From a bacterium D16-51 (GTDB lineage: Bacteria > Bacillota > Clostridia > Lachnospirales > Lachnospiraceae): a stretch of 51,767 nucleotides of DNA. Positions 1 through 9,065 of this stretch are shown piece by piece (position 1 is the stretch's first letter; each line of letters begins with the position of its first letter). The notes under the pieces were generated by a model. The model did no database searches. It saw only the letters and a program-made list of their open reading frames with translations, and was not told the origin of the DNA. The stretch covers positions 1-51,767 of the forward strand of contig RAYE01000042.1 in assembly GCA_003612285.1 (NCBI GenBank). Reading direction: 5' to 3'. The position numbers and the translations under genes are program-made.

Positions 1-1
1 G

Positions 2-40
2 GAAGAAACAGGATATGTGTATGACGGAGTTGCAGAGTAG
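2..40 (+). CDS. 3' end of an upstream gene (partial)
   Basis: An open frame enters from the left edge and ends at a TAG at 38-40. Only twelve residues are visible (acidic tail ending GVAE), so the product cannot be named. A strong terminator downstream at 223-256 points the same way, which fits a rightward transcript ending here. It could be chance, as the piece is very short. Confidence 0.3.
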   Translation, partial: EETGYVYDGVAE

Positions 41-144
41 GATTTGTGTAAATTAGTCGTGAGAAGCACTCACAAGTGAGAAAATTTGCTGAATAGGAAA
101 CACGAAGGTAACAAAAGTGGCGATAGGCGCTGAATTAGCGTATG

Positions 145-753
145 TTACAGTTTCCATCCAGGAAGCAGCCGACAATGGGAAGTTCTAAATAATTCTTGTG
201 GATGAAAAAGCTGAAAAGCTGGAAAGACCGCAGCCATGGGGCTGCGGTCTTTTTCTGGGTCAGCAAATATTTTTAGGCCTGGGGACTGATAGGTAAAAAA
301 CATAAAGCACAAAAAGAAAATGATGGTTAAGGCAAGTAATAAGGAAGAGTATGGTTTTAATTTACAGGACAAAGTAAATTTATAGGTAAGGTAGAATGCA
401 GTGACTGTGCTTATGATATAGGCAGCAATATCCAGAATAAAAATGTCTTTTCCTAAAATGTAGCTGTAAGCATAAAAAAGAATTGGAATCAGCATTGTTC
501 CAGCAAGCATTCCAAAATAAAGCGATGATGTAATACAGGGATATTTTCCCTTTAATAGGAAATTCATAGGGAGGGAGAATACTGCCATAGGGAAGAAAAG
601 TAATTTCATATGTTCCCATATAGATTCATTGACTGGCGTAAAAAGACCGACAATCGTATTATTCCCTGTCCAGCCGTATAAAAAATGGGCAAGTGTGCCT
701 GTGGCCAGGACAAAAAGTATTCCAGCTATTGCAAATTTTTTTAAAAGTTCCAT
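145..753 (-). CDS. DUF6512-like integral membrane protein, possibly altered C-terminus
   Basis: A hydrophobic protein of 202 residues from the ATG at 753; a TAAGAGGTG ribosome site lies just upstream, so the longer in-frame start at 822 is not needed. It has about five membrane segments and the early motif FTPVNESIWEHMKL, which I associate with the DUF6512 family of small Firmicute membrane proteins of unknown function. The family normally ends soon after a segment like FTYQSPGLKIFADP. Here the frame continues about 40 residues more, through the terminator hairpin at 223-252, and this tail looks non-native. The last part may therefore be a fusion caused by rearrangement. Family assignment is from memory of the motif; function unknown. 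Confidence 0.65.
   Translation of the reverse strand: MELLKKFAIAGILFVLATGTLAHFLYGWTGNNTIVGLFTPVNESIWEHMKLLFFPMAVFSLPMNFLLKGKYPCITSSLYFGMLAGTMLIPILFYAYSYILGKDIFILDIAAYIISTVTAFYLTYKFTLSCKLKPYSSLLLALTIIFFLCFMFFTYQSPGLKIFADPEKDRSPMAAVFPAFQLFHPQELFRTSHCRLLPGWKL
223..256 (+). terminator. Rho-independent terminator
   Basis: A perfect 13-bp stem (AAAGACCGCAGCC paired with its complement, loop ATGG) is followed by TTTTTC-rich sequence on the + strand. It probably ends the transcript entering from the left. The leftward DUF6512 frame runs through it, which is odd. Confidence 0.8.
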
Positions 754-1022
754 AGATACACCTCTTAATGCGTATACAGTTACCGGACAAGGAGGGACAG
801 TAACAGTATATGCCATTTTCATTAAAATATTCTGATTTTTGGGCGCTGCTTGCGCCCGCTCTTTATCAGTTCCTGTGTACGGCCTATCTGTCCCTGGTGG
901 ATCTTACAAGGATGTGGTATACTGTTATATAAGATGTTCCATGCAGATTGTGAGAATGAATTTCCAAACTGAGGGGTTCTGCGGCATTTAGGAATAGCGT
1001 TTAAGTAGGAAGGGCGGTGATA

Positions 1023-1742
1023 ATGATGTTATCAATTGCTGTATGTGATGATGAAATAACAGAATGCCAAAAGCTTTCTGTAAAAATCCAGGAAATGCTG
1101 CTGGAAATGAAAATGCCCTGTATTATCCGCCAATTTTATAATGGAAATAAGCTGCTTGATGCTATAGAGGGGTTTGATATTATTTTTCTGGATATCCTTA
1201 TGAGTGGGGCAAACGGCTTGGAAACGGCAAAAATATTCCGGAAGAGGGCGTTTGATAAAATTCTTATTTTTGTATCTTCCAGCAGGGATTATGTATTTGA
1301 TGCTTACGACGTGGAAGCATATCATTACCTGGTAAAACCAGTGGAGGATAGGAAACTAAAAAAGGTTCTTCAAGGAGCTGTACATAAAACAGAAAAACAG
1401 CCAAATGATTTTTTACTGGTAAGCCGGAATGGAGAACTGAAAAAATTATTTTTACAAGACGTCTGTTATTTTGAAATCAGGGGCAGGATTCTTTCTGCAC
1501 ATAAAAAAGATGGTATTTTGGATTTTTATGAACAGATTGGAATATTGGAAAAGAAGTTGTCAGGTAAGGGTTTTTTCCGGTGTCATAAAAGTTATCTGGT
1601 TAATTTAAAATATGTAGACGGTTATACAAAACAGGACATACTTTTGGAAAATGGGGAAAGGATTGTAGTATCAAAAAGAAGACTTGAACAGTTCCGTAAG
1701 GAATTGTTTGCTTTTATGAAAAAAAGTGGAGGGATGGCATGA
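1023..1742 (+). CDS. LytTR-family response regulator (AgrA-like)
   Basis: Cytoplasmic two-component regulator of 239 residues. An N-terminal receiver domain (about 1-120) begins SIAVCDDE, with the phospho-acceptor aspartate in IIFLDILM and the conserved lysine in YLVKPV. A C-terminal LytTR DNA-binding domain (about 135-235) carries FFRCHKSYLVNL, the usual signature. The ATG at 1023 is chosen because AGGAAGGG lies about eight bases upstream; an in-frame GTG at 1017 is too close to that site. The stop overlaps the start of the kinase gene by ATGA, so the two are translationally coupled. No AgrB/AgrD-like peptide gene is visible nearby, so the signal is unknown. Confidence 0.9.
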   Translation: MMLSIAVCDDEITECQKLSVKIQEMLLEMKMPCIIRQFYNGNKLLDAIEGFDIIFLDILMSGANGLETAKIFRKRAFDKILIFVSSSRDYVFDAYDVEAYHYLVKPVEDRKLKKVLQGAVHKTEKQPNDFLLVSRNGELKKLFLQDVCYFEIRGRILSAHKKDGILDFYEQIGILEKKLSGKGFFRCHKSYLVNLKYVDGYTKQDILLENGERIVVSKRRLEQFRKELFAFMKKSGGMA

Positions 1743-3097
1743 AGCTTTTGCCAATCGTTTGCAGGCAGCTGCTGTTTTTTATGTGTTACATGTGGGAAAC
1801 TGTGGCAGTATTAAAATTTTGCAGGGGATATATGGAGATTTCTGCAGTCCGCAGTAAGATGTTTTTGATGTTCTGCCTGGTGGGGAGGATAGCGGCAGAA
1901 GCTGTTTTGTCCTGTCATTCTATTCCTTTCCTTGTTTATAGTTTAATGCAGAATGGATTTTTTGCCGTTTTGGTTCTTTCTCTGTTTCAGGCGAAAACTG
2001 GAAAAAAGGTATTTATCCTATTTCTGCTAATTGCAGCCAGAAGATTTTTGTGGGAGTTTTTTGGTTCTGTTTTTAGCTGTTTTTTATTGTTTATACACCA
2101 TATTATGGGAGGAGAGCCGGTAATCCAGGCAGGGTGGGAGGAATGTATCCTTAACTGCCTGGTATATATGGCAGAAGCGGCAGTTATTTATATGATTTCA
2201 GGGCACAGGATGTCCTTTTTGCAGGAATTTTCTGGTAAATGGCCTGCTGTACTGGCAGCTCCATTTATTGTACTTATGATAATAAGCGATATTTTAGGAC
2301 AGGCGGCGAGCAAGGGTATTTTATTGCGGAGCGGGGGAGATTGGGGGATTTATTATGACCAGCTTTTCAGCCATGCAGGTGAGTGTCTTTTTAGTTTATT
2401 ATCCATGCTTGGCATAGGCTTTTATCTTATCGGCCTTGATAGGATTTTTTTAGAAATAAGGGAAAAAGAGAGATATTTTGCAGGAGTTTCTGCATATAAG
2501 GCGATGGAGGGACAGTACTGTCAGATGGAGCGGCTGCGCCATGACTTGAAAAACCATTTAATTGGGCTTGAAGGGCTGTTAAAGGACAGGGAATGGGATA
2601 AGATGGAAAAATATCTTCAAAAGATGATACAGGAAGGAGGCGTTTCTGCCAGTGAGGCAGCGACTGGCAGAAGGGCGCTTGACGCATTACTTTTTTATAA
2701 AAGGGAATTTGCAGAGAGAAAGAATATCGTATGGGAATGTGATGTGCAGATACCAAAAGAGTGTTTGGTAGATGAATTTGATTTATGTATTTTATTTGGG
2801 AATATACTGGATAATGCAATTGAAGCATGTGAAAAACTGGAGCAGGAAAAGGCCCGGTTTGTCCACATAGAGTCAAGAATGGTTAAAAAATGTTTTTTGC
2901 TGGAAGTAAAAAACAGCACAGGCTTGCAGGATATTTGCGAGACCAGCCATACCAGTAAAGAAAACCCGGAAGGGCATGGGCTTGGGATGCAGAATATAAA
3001 AAATATAGTGTGCCGTTATAATGGGATGCTGAATATGGATATCCAGGAGAATGTATTTGTGCTTTCAGTTTTGTTATGTAACCAGGAGGCGCCATAA
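1739..3097 (+). CDS. GHKL-type sensor histidine kinase (AgrC-like)
   Basis: Membrane sensor kinase of 452 residues, partner of the upstream LytTR regulator (ATGA overlap). The first 230 residues hold six or seven hydrophobic segments, the usual sensor of AgrC/quorum kinases. The cytoplasmic part has the phospho-acceptor region RLRHDLKNHLIGLEGLL (His about 263), the N-box NILDNAIEACEKL and the G-box GHGLGMQNIKNIV typical of HATPase_c_5/GHKL kinases. It would phosphorylate the LytTR regulator in response to an extracellular signal, probably a peptide. Target genes cannot be told from the sequence. Confidence 0.9.
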   Translation: MKLLPIVCRQLLFFMCYMWETVAVLKFCRGYMEISAVRSKMFLMFCLVGRIAAEAVLSCHSIPFLVYSLMQNGFFAVLVLSLFQAKTGKKVFILFLLIAARRFLWEFFGSVFSCFLLFIHHIMGGEPVIQAGWEECILNCLVYMAEAAVIYMISGHRMSFLQEFSGKWPAVLAAPFIVLMIISDILGQAASKGILLRSGGDWGIYYDQLFSHAGECLFSLLSMLGIGFYLIGLDRIFLEIREKERYFAGVSAYKAMEGQYCQMERLRHDLKNHLIGLEGLLKDREWDKMEKYLQKMIQEGGVSASEAATGRRALDALLFYKREFAERKNIVWECDVQIPKECLVDEFDLCILFGNILDNAIEACEKLEQEKARFVHIESRMVKKCFLLEVKNSTGLQDICETSHTSKENPEGHGLGMQNIKNIVCRYNGMLNMDIQENVFVLSVLLCNQEAP

Positions 3098-3271
3098 CCA
3101 CTTGTAACAAAGATTTGTCTTTTTATAACATTGCCCTAACAGGCGGAGCCTTTCCTGACGAATATATATGTAACCGTGAATAGATAACAAGCCGCTATAG
3201 AACAAGCGGTGTATCGGAAGGCGGTAAGGAGCTGTACAGTTATCATTCATTTACAAGAAGGAGGTTTGGTT

Positions 3272-3733
3272 ATGAATGCAGGTGTAATGGAAGGTTTAGT
3301 TGGCGCCAGTTCTAATATGAAAATAGTCGAAGTCCCAATGCATGTCTACCATGAGGCAGAAAGAGAAGGCAATACAGCAAAGATGGAACGTGCGCTTGGG
3401 TATGCAGCAGATTTTACAAAACGGGCATACACATATAAGGAAGAGGCGGAAGAAGAATTAAAGCTGGAGATGGAGGAAAAGCGTGAAACAGAAGAAATAG
3501 AACAGGAGGAAGCCATTGAGAAGGCAAGGGAAGAGGGAAAAGCAAACCAGGAAGCATTATTGGAAGGGAATATGGATAGCGTTGAAATCAGCGAAGAGGG
3601 CAGGCTTTTACTAGAGCAGTCTATACAAGAGAAAACCCCTGCTTTGCCGGAATCTGCGGAAACTATTGTAAAAGCGGGTTCTGCCCCAGAAAGGCCTGGG
3701 GCAGAAATGTTCTTAGGAACTGCCGGTAATTAA
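3272..3733 (+). CDS. Small charged helical protein, function unknown
   Basis: Protein of 153 residues. The ATG at 3272 is preceded by a near-perfect AAGAAGGAGG ribosome site, so upstream in-frame codons are not used. After an N-terminal segment MNAGVMEGLVGAS, the middle (about 55-105) is dominated by Glu, Lys and Arg and predicted helical or coiled coil. The C-terminal third (VEISEEGRLLLEQS and on) is less charged. There is no signal peptide or membrane segment. I have seen similar short acidic proteins in Lachnospiraceae genomes but know no function. It ends tail-to-tail with the large kinase gene, sharing four bases. Confidence 0.75.
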   Translation: MNAGVMEGLVGASSNMKIVEVPMHVYHEAEREGNTAKMERALGYAADFTKRAYTYKEEAEEELKLEMEEKRETEEIEQEEAIEKAREEGKANQEALLEGNMDSVEISEEGRLLLEQSIQEKTPALPESAETIVKAGSAPERPGAEMFLGTAGN

Positions 3734-6183
3734 TTGGAGCAAGCTGCTTCTCTTGGAAAGGTCAGTGTTACTTTAAATAAATCACCGTCTGTATTTATTT
3801 TTAAAGTCCCGTCCATCAGTTCTGCAAGGCTTTGGGCAATGGAAAGTCCAAGCCCATTCCCTTCTGTGCTGCGGGAGGTATCGCCACGGACAAAACGTTC
3901 TAATAGAGCTTCGCCGGAAATGTTCAGTGCATATTTAGAGATATTCCGAAAGATAATATGGGCTTTTGTATCGTCTGCTTCCCAGCTGACATAGACTCTT
4001 GTACCGGGCTGCGAATATTTACAGATGTTGTTCATCAGGTTTTCAAAAATCCTCCAGAGGTGGCGGTTATCTGCTAGAAGCACAGTGGTGGAATCTGGGC
4101 TTTGGGTAACCAGTTCCAGCTGGTTTGCAAAAAGTTTTTCTTCAAATTCACCAAAAATCTGTGTCAGAAGGATATCAATATCACATGGTTCCAGGTTTAC
4201 ATTCAGATTGCCAGTAGAAGCTTTGGAAGCTTCCATTAAGTCTTCGATTAATTTTTTTAATCTGGCAGACTGACGTTCCAGGACTTCAAGATATCCCTGA
4301 GCAGTTTTTGGTGAAATATTTTCTTTCTGCAGTAAGTCTATATAGTTAATAATAGAAGTCAATGGTGTTTTAATATCATGCGAAACATTAGTAATCAGTT
4401 CTGTCCTGAAATGTTCGCTTTTCATGCGTTCTTCCAGGGCAATCGCCATGCCGTCCCCAATCCGGTTCAGGTTTTCCCCATGCTTTTTAAATTCCCATAA
4501 CATGTGGCTTGTATCAAGCGAATAGTTTAACTTTCCTTCTGCAAGGAGGCTGCTTCCTGTTTGCAGTTGTTTCATCTGGATTAAAAGATTAACCACCAAT
4601 ATTAACAGGACAGTTTTTAACAGAAGCCACAGGATAATCCCCCAGATAGAAATGTTTATCCAGACAAAGACAAGCAGTGCTTCGATAAGGCTTATAGCTA
4701 CAGTTATCGTTATCCCTTTTACCAGTAAAGAAGTATGGCTTTCCAAAAACTGCTGGCAGCGCCGTGCTTTTGATATTATCCTGGAAAAGAGGGAGCGCAG
4801 GGCAGACAGGATGGTACAGGTAAGCGTGTTTTTCCACAGGATGCCTGCTTTATAACGGCGGCTTAGGTTCATGGCAGACAGTACCAGGATAAGTGCAGCA
4901 AGGAATACGCAGAGTATAAATAATATGAAAAATGATTTGTTCATTATTTTGGCGCAGGCCAGTTTATGAAGGCACCATATGCTGGAAAATACGAATCCGC
5001 CAGTGCAGAGCCCGGTTCCTGCCAGAAAGAAAAAAAGCGGCATTTTATGCAGCCATGTGACAGGCACAAAAGCAGTGTCAGCACGGCATCCTGTACTGTA
5101 ACAGCAGAAAACTGACAAAAGCAGGAAGCATAGGAAACTGCATATGGTAATTACCAGGCAGGGAATCCGAAAATTATATAAAAATGTTAGTATTCTTTTT
5201 TGCTGCACAAAAAGGTCGTTTTTTTGTAAATCCAATGGCTCTGTAACATTGGAGATAATATGGATGGTATTTTCAGGTGAATTCATGTCTGATTTATAAT
5301 AATTGATTAAATATTTTATGCCCCGCATCACCTTATCATATTTGTTGTTGCGCGTCAGCCATATAGAGCTGCTGTTTATGTCAGCCATAAGTGTTTTTTC
5401 TTCTTCTGACATTGCTTTTATGTCACCAGCATGAAACCAGTAATTTGCCTGTGTCGTAAACCTTTGCCAGCTAAGATACTTTGAGGTATCTAATGCTTCA
5501 TATCCGTCGGCGTCTGCTTCATATTTCAGGGTGTCTGGGTCTAAGGTAAAAGAAAGGTACCCTGACAATGGTTTCTGTGCGTTTTGCTTTTTTGCAGTGT
5601 CCTTTTTCGGTGTTGCATAAATAGAGCTTAGTGAAATATGGTAAATTGGGAATATCGGTTCCTGGTCTGTACTTTTGAAATACAAAACGCCATTTTCATC
5701 GTTGTATAAAATGGTTTCCAGAAAAAGTTCCTCTGGTTCGTCATGGCTGAAAAAGTAATGGTATTTATTTAGCAGGCTTTCTAAAAGTGTTGGGTTTTCG
5801 TTATAATAATCCGCCTTATTTTTATAGGAAAAGACTGCGGAATCCTTTCCTGGAGTCGTTTTTTTGAAATTGTAATACTTGTAAGCAGATTTATCATTTA
5901 AATCTAAATCTTTTTTTTCCCCTCCTTGTATTATCCCATATTCTAAATTGGTATTTTCCAAACAATCCAGGTTGTTTTCTGAATTTGCGAGTAATTTTAC
6001 GGAATAAAATTCCTGCAATTCATGGAAATTTTTGGAAATTACTTGTTTTAGCGGGCTGGTATAAAGCCCTGTTTGGTAGGTCAGTAATGCGGTTAGTGTC
6101 CCGGCGGCCGTAACTGCTGCAAAAACTGCCGCTAATATGACTGCTGTAAACCTTATTGGGATCGAATATTTTAACTGTTTCAC
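3730..6183 (-). CDS. Large sensor histidine kinase (VanS/HisKA type)
   Basis: Membrane kinase of 817 residues, far longer than the usual 350-500. A membrane anchor (about 11-33) is followed by an extracytoplasmic domain of about 300 residues with no recognisable fold, then at least five more hydrophobic segments (about 330-540). The cytoplasmic part carries the H-box NVSHDIKTPLTSIINYIDLL (His about 600), the N-box FENLMNNICKYSQ and the G2 box GNGLGLSIAQSLAE. The usual DxGxG motif is replaced by RNISKYALNIS, as I recall for a Clostridial subgroup, so it may still be active. Its partner is the OmpR-type regulator at 6537-7226; unusually, 353 bp of hairpin repeats separate the two genes. Confidence 0.88.
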   Translation of the reverse strand: MKQLKYSIPIRFTAVILAAVFAAVTAAGTLTALLTYQTGLYTSPLKQVISKNFHELQEFYSVKLLANSENNLDCLENTNLEYGIIQGGEKKDLDLNDKSAYKYYNFKKTTPGKDSAVFSYKNKADYYNENPTLLESLLNKYHYFFSHDEPEELFLETILYNDENGVLYFKSTDQEPIFPIYHISLSSIYATPKKDTAKKQNAQKPLSGYLSFTLDPDTLKYEADADGYEALDTSKYLSWQRFTTQANYWFHAGDIKAMSEEEKTLMADINSSSIWLTRNNKYDKVMRGIKYLINYYKSDMNSPENTIHIISNVTEPLDLQKNDLFVQQKRILTFLYNFRIPCLVITICSFLCFLLLSVFCCYSTGCRADTAFVPVTWLHKMPLFFFLAGTGLCTGGFVFSSIWCLHKLACAKIMNKSFFILFILCVFLAALILVLSAMNLSRRYKAGILWKNTLTCTILSALRSLFSRIISKARRCQQFLESHTSLLVKGITITVAISLIEALLVFVWINISIWGIILWLLLKTVLLILVVNLLIQMKQLQTGSSLLAEGKLNYSLDTSHMLWEFKKHGENLNRIGDGMAIALEERMKSEHFRTELITNVSHDIKTPLTSIINYIDLLQKENISPKTAQGYLEVLERQSARLKKLIEDLMEASKASTGNLNVNLEPCDIDILLTQIFGEFEEKLFANQLELVTQSPDSTTVLLADNRHLWRIFENLMNNICKYSQPGTRVYVSWEADDTKAHIIFRNISKYALNISGEALLERFVRGDTSRSTEGNGLGLSIAQSLAELMDGTLKINTDGDLFKVTLTFPREAACSN

Positions 6184-6250
6184 CCTTTTCTCCTTTCTGT
6201 ACTGCTGCCCTGCGCAATGCAGAGATGCACAGGATAGCAGTGCATTGAAT

Positions 6251-6535
6251 TTTTTATTTTATAGGAAACTGCGCTGTTACGTAGTGGTTGTCGACAAGAA
6301 TTGCTTCGCAGTTCTTGCTAGGGCACCAGCGTCGGCGGTGCGCTTTTTTATGTGATAGGAAATTGCTGTAATTGTAGTGGCACGCCGACAAAAAGCGAAG
6401 CTTTTTGCTAGGGCACCAGCGCAGGCGGTGCCCTTTTTTATGTGATAGGAAATTGCTGTAATTGTAGTGGCACGCCGACAAAAAGCGAAGCTTTTTGCTA
6501 GGGCACCAGCGCAGGCGGTGCCCTTTTTTACAGAA
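6251..6535. repeat. Three tandem hairpin repeats, period 90-94 bp
   Basis: Three units begin at ATAGGAAA (6261, 6355, 6445). The last two are identical over 90 bp; the first is diverged and 94 bp long. Each unit has the core TAGGAAAYTG...TGTAAT/TTAC...GTAGTGG, then a first hairpin, then a second hairpin GGGCACC(N9)GGTGCCC followed by CTTTTTTA. In unit 1 the first hairpin has arms CAAGAATTGC/GCAGTTCTTG; in units 2 and 3 it is CAAAAAGC/GCTTTTTG, so both arms changed together. The block lies between a regulator gene and its kinase gene. Related cores occur at 11589 and 21024. Confidence 0.85.
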
Positions 6536-6536
6536 T

Positions 6537-7226
6537 TTAACGTTCTTCTATTTTGTAACCTCTTCCCCATACCGCTTTTAAATAACGCGGGTTTGCCGGG
6601 TCATATTCCAGTTTTTCACGTAGATGGCGGATATGTACGGCAACAGTGCGTTCATTCCCAAGCGGGTTGTCATTCCAGACATTTTGATAGATTTCTTTTG
6701 GTGAAAATGATTCACCGGGATGCTGCAGAAAAAATTTCAGGATATTGTATTCAATTTTTGTCAGGGAGACCGGTTCTTGGTCCAGCGTTACTTCTTTTAA
6801 CCTGTCATCCATGGAAATGCCGCCAATGGAATAGGAGTCTGTTTGCGTCTGCCCGCTGCCAAGCTGCATGTACCGGCGGATTTGGGATTTTACCCTGGCC
6901 AGAAGTTCCACAGGGTTAAAGGGTTTCGTAATATAATCATCTGCTCCAATTGTCAGTCCAAGCACTTTGTCGGTATCTTCACTTTTTGCAGTCAGCAGGA
7001 TAACAGGTACATTGCTGTGCTTCCGCAGTTCTGTCATCGCTTGGATTCCATCCATTTCAGGCATCATAATATCCATTAATACCAGATGGATTTCTTCCTG
7101 TCTCACTATGGCAAGGGCTTCCTTTCCGGTAAATGCTTTAAATATTTTGTAGCCCTCAGCTTTTAGGTAGATTTCTATTGCTGATACAATGTCCTTTTCA
7201 TCATCACATATAAGAATATGGTACAT
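6537..7226 (-). CDS. OmpR/PhoB-family response regulator (VanR-like)
   Basis: Regulator of 229 residues. The receiver domain (1-120) starts YHILICDDEKD, with the phospho-acceptor in LVLMDIMMPEMDG (Asp about 53) and the conserved lysine in DYITKPFNP. The winged-helix DNA-binding domain (about 130-229) has LTKIEYNILKFF and the recognition helix region ERTVAVHIRHLREKLE, ending WGRGYKIE. It pairs with the large kinase gene downstream on the same strand. The 353-bp repeat block between them contains terminator-like hairpins, so kinase expression may be attenuated relative to the regulator. The ATG at 7226 follows a CCGGAGGAAC ribosome site. Confidence 0.93.
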   Translation of the reverse strand: MYHILICDDEKDIVSAIEIYLKAEGYKIFKAFTGKEALAIVRQEEIHLVLMDIMMPEMDGIQAMTELRKHSNVPVILLTAKSEDTDKVLGLTIGADDYITKPFNPVELLARVKSQIRRYMQLGSGQTQTDSYSIGGISMDDRLKEVTLDQEPVSLTKIEYNILKFFLQHPGESFSPKEIYQNVWNDNPLGNERTVAVHIRHLREKLEYDPANPRYLKAVWGRGYKIEER

Positions 7227-7551
7227 AGTGTTCCTCCGGAGTTTTTTTGTCTGCAGGATGCCCGCCTGCTTTGTAATATTACATTCTTTATTGTAGGGAA
7301 AAAGAGATTAAAATTCAATGCAGAAAATAGTTAAGGGATGTTTAAATTTTGTTTAAATTGACGAATGGCGCAAAAAAGTAAATGGGGCAGACGATGGGGA
7401 TTTAGCAGTCAATTTTGATATCCGTACTATTAAAGCCAGTAAAGGGCATTTATCGTATGAAGGTAACCACCTTAATAATAGAGGGGGATGTTGCAGGACA
7501 AATGGCCGCAGAATATTATATAGTTAAAGTTTTTATATGAGGTAGTGTAAA
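7227..7551. other. Intergenic region between regulator and protease genes
   Basis: A 325-bp stretch with divergent flanking genes. It should hold the leftward promoter of the response regulator and the rightward promoter of the protease, but I see no convincing consensus pair. A frame at 7360-7527 is open for 55 codons without a start codon (see rejected items). Confidence 0.4.
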
Positions 7552-7979
7552 ATGGACGGTCAAAGTGAAAAAATAGACAGTGGTTTAAATCTGGCGCTTC
7601 AGATACCCGACGAAGAGATGATGCAGAGTGATTCTCTGGAGTTTGGTTACAATCAGGAAGAGGAAAGCTGGCAGATTATTGTGAAGCATATAGGAGATAT
7701 AAAACGTTTTGAAAAAATATTTCCTGATACCAGGGTTGTGGAGCTTTTAAACCAGTATGCAATAATTACAACGAAATCTGCTTATATCCCTGCGATTGCA
7801 GCCATGCCGGAAATAGAATTTATAGAAAAGCCAAAAAGGCTTTATTTTAATCTGGAACAGGGAAGAAGTGCGTCATGTATCAATACTGTCCAGAAAAATC
7901 CGGTTTTGCAGAACCAGATAGGAGGAAGAGGACTGAATCTTTCAGGGAAGGGGGTTTTAATCGGAATTATTGATTCAGG
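7552..7979 (+). pseudogene. Csp-like S8 serine protease, piece 1 (prodomain and catalytic Asp)
   Basis: 5' piece of a subtilisin-family protease gene. The ATG at 7552 follows GAGGTAGTG. Residues about 40-125 match the prodomain of Clostridial Csp germination proteases: WQIIVKHIGDIKRF, YAIITT, IEFIEKPKRLYF, then SCI. The catalytic domain begins with VLIGIIDSG, the Asp motif (Asp141, codon 7972-7974). At the next glycine the gene is interrupted by element A, whose DNA supplies a false tail ending at 8040. Removing 7980 to about 16405 at a shared GG restores IIDSG-IDYFHP in frame with piece 2. Csp proteases process cortex hydrolases during germination; that this copy does so is inference. Confidence 0.85.
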
Positions 7980-8099
7980 GGAGCGTGTTATTATATTGCA
8001 GGTTTGCTTGCACATCCTCGCTTTGTCTTCGCGGGAATAAAATAAAAATAAAGCCATATTTTTATTATAAGGAAATTAAGGACAGGAGGCTGTGTTAGA

Positions 8100-8309
8100 A
8101 TGCCGCGTACTTCTAAAAAAAATAAAATGGGGCAGGCATCTTTTTCAAGACGCTTCCATGTGGGAATTTATGCAAGGCTTTCGGTGGATAATGAAAAGCT
8201 GCCTGGGCAGGGGGCAAAGAAAAATGAGTCAATCGAAACACAGATTGCCATTGCTAAGCAGTATCTAAAGGGACATCCGGAAATGGAGCTTTATGGCTGC
8301 TACACAGAT
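8100..8309 (+). pseudogene. Serine recombinase 1 of element A, 5' piece
   Basis: Seventy codons encode the start of a large serine recombinase: VGIYARLSVD holds the catalytic serine, followed by NESIETQIAIAKQYL. The frame ends artificially after YGCYTD, where element C is inserted. The same residues GCYTD recur at 13476, continuing VGRTGQDFKREGFEQMI, so the gene resumes there. The two copies are 5181 bp apart, an exact multiple of three, and precise removal would give an intact recombinase of about 534 residues. The ATG at 8100 follows CAGGAGG about ten bases upstream. Now non-functional unless C excises. Confidence 0.85.
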
Positions 8310-8443
8310 ATGTAGAACCACAGATTGATACAATTTATACTGCACGTCAGATAAATTTACAGCTATTAGCTATAACGAAAGACCGTCTGCCATATTTTTG
8401 CTTTAGACAGTCTGCTCTGTCTAACTCCTACACAAACTGGAAT

Positions 8444-8884
8444 TTAGTTCTCTGCTGATAGCCGACAGTTCAGTTCATAAAGTGCTGTTTTATTAGAATC
8501 CCATTTTAAACGTGACATGGCATTGCAGTAATCCAGCCATTCGCAATCAAGGTGTTCTTCGGATAGTTTTATATCGGAAGTACATTCAAATGCAAAATGA
8601 TACTCCGGCAGAACAAAAGTATGCTTTGGCCAGTCCTTTCGATGGCGTTCTGAAATAACATCTGCGGGGATATATGCCATTGAGACGAGTTTGGTTATGT
8701 TGTCCACTTTTATCCCTGTCTCTTCTGCAATCTCGCGGACTGCAGATTCTACTGGCGTCTCAACATCTTCACCGCCGCCTGCTACAAATTGCCATTGATC
8801 TATGTCTGCACGGTGAAGAACGCAGAACTGTAAATCCGGATTTCGTCTATAAGGGATCGCCAATATCTGAAACGGTGCTCTCAT
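8444..8884 (-). CDS. NUDIX hydrolase
   Basis: Soluble enzyme of 146 residues with a complete NUDIX box, GGEDVETPVESAVREIAEET followed by GI (about residues 36-57); the REIAEE glutamates bind the metal. The family hydrolyses nucleoside diphosphates linked to another moiety; the substrate cannot be read from the sequence, though length and layout resemble the dihydroneopterin-triphosphate/dATP-type branch. It is downstream of the C45 gene on the same strand with a hairpin between them (8909-8940), and is cargo of element C. No signal peptide; cytoplasmic. Confidence 0.88.
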   Translation of the reverse strand: MRAPFQILAIPYRRNPDLQFCVLHRADIDQWQFVAGGGEDVETPVESAVREIAEETGIKVDNITKLVSMAYIPADVISERHRKDWPKHTFVLPEYHFAFECTSDIKLSEEHLDCEWLDYCNAMSRLKWDSNKTALYELNCRLSAEN

Positions 8885-8908
8885 GCTAATTAACCTCCAT
8901 AATTAGAC

Positions 8909-8940
8909 GAAGTGCAGGGCAATTCCTTGCCCTGTACTTC
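8909..8940 (-). terminator. Hairpin between C45 and NUDIX genes
   Basis: GAAGTGCAGGGCAA and TTGCCCTGTACTTC pair over 14 positions with one G-T pair, loop TTCC. There is no run of T on either side, so it may be a processing or stability hairpin rather than a strong terminator. Confidence 0.5.
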
Positions 8941-9065
8941 ATTACAGCTATAGTATCTGCAATAAAATCATCTGCTTCTCTCATAAACCATACCATGTGT
9001 CCGATGCACAGGGCGATTATTTTTTGCATTTTCTGGCATTTTCATTTCCTCCATGCTGTGCTGTG

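Noticed and set aside
918-923. TATACT as a -10 box for the LytTR operon
   Set aside because: No acceptable -35 element at proper spacing; kept as unsupported.
6251-6535. CRISPR array
   Set aside because: The repeats are 90 bp, contiguous, without unique spacers, and contain terminator-like hairpins; no cas genes are near.
7360-7527. Open frame of 55 codons before the protease gene, reading protein-like (NFDIRTIKASKGHLSYEG)
   Set aside because: It has no start codon or ribosome site and an in-frame stop lies just upstream; it could be a gene remnant but is too short to support.
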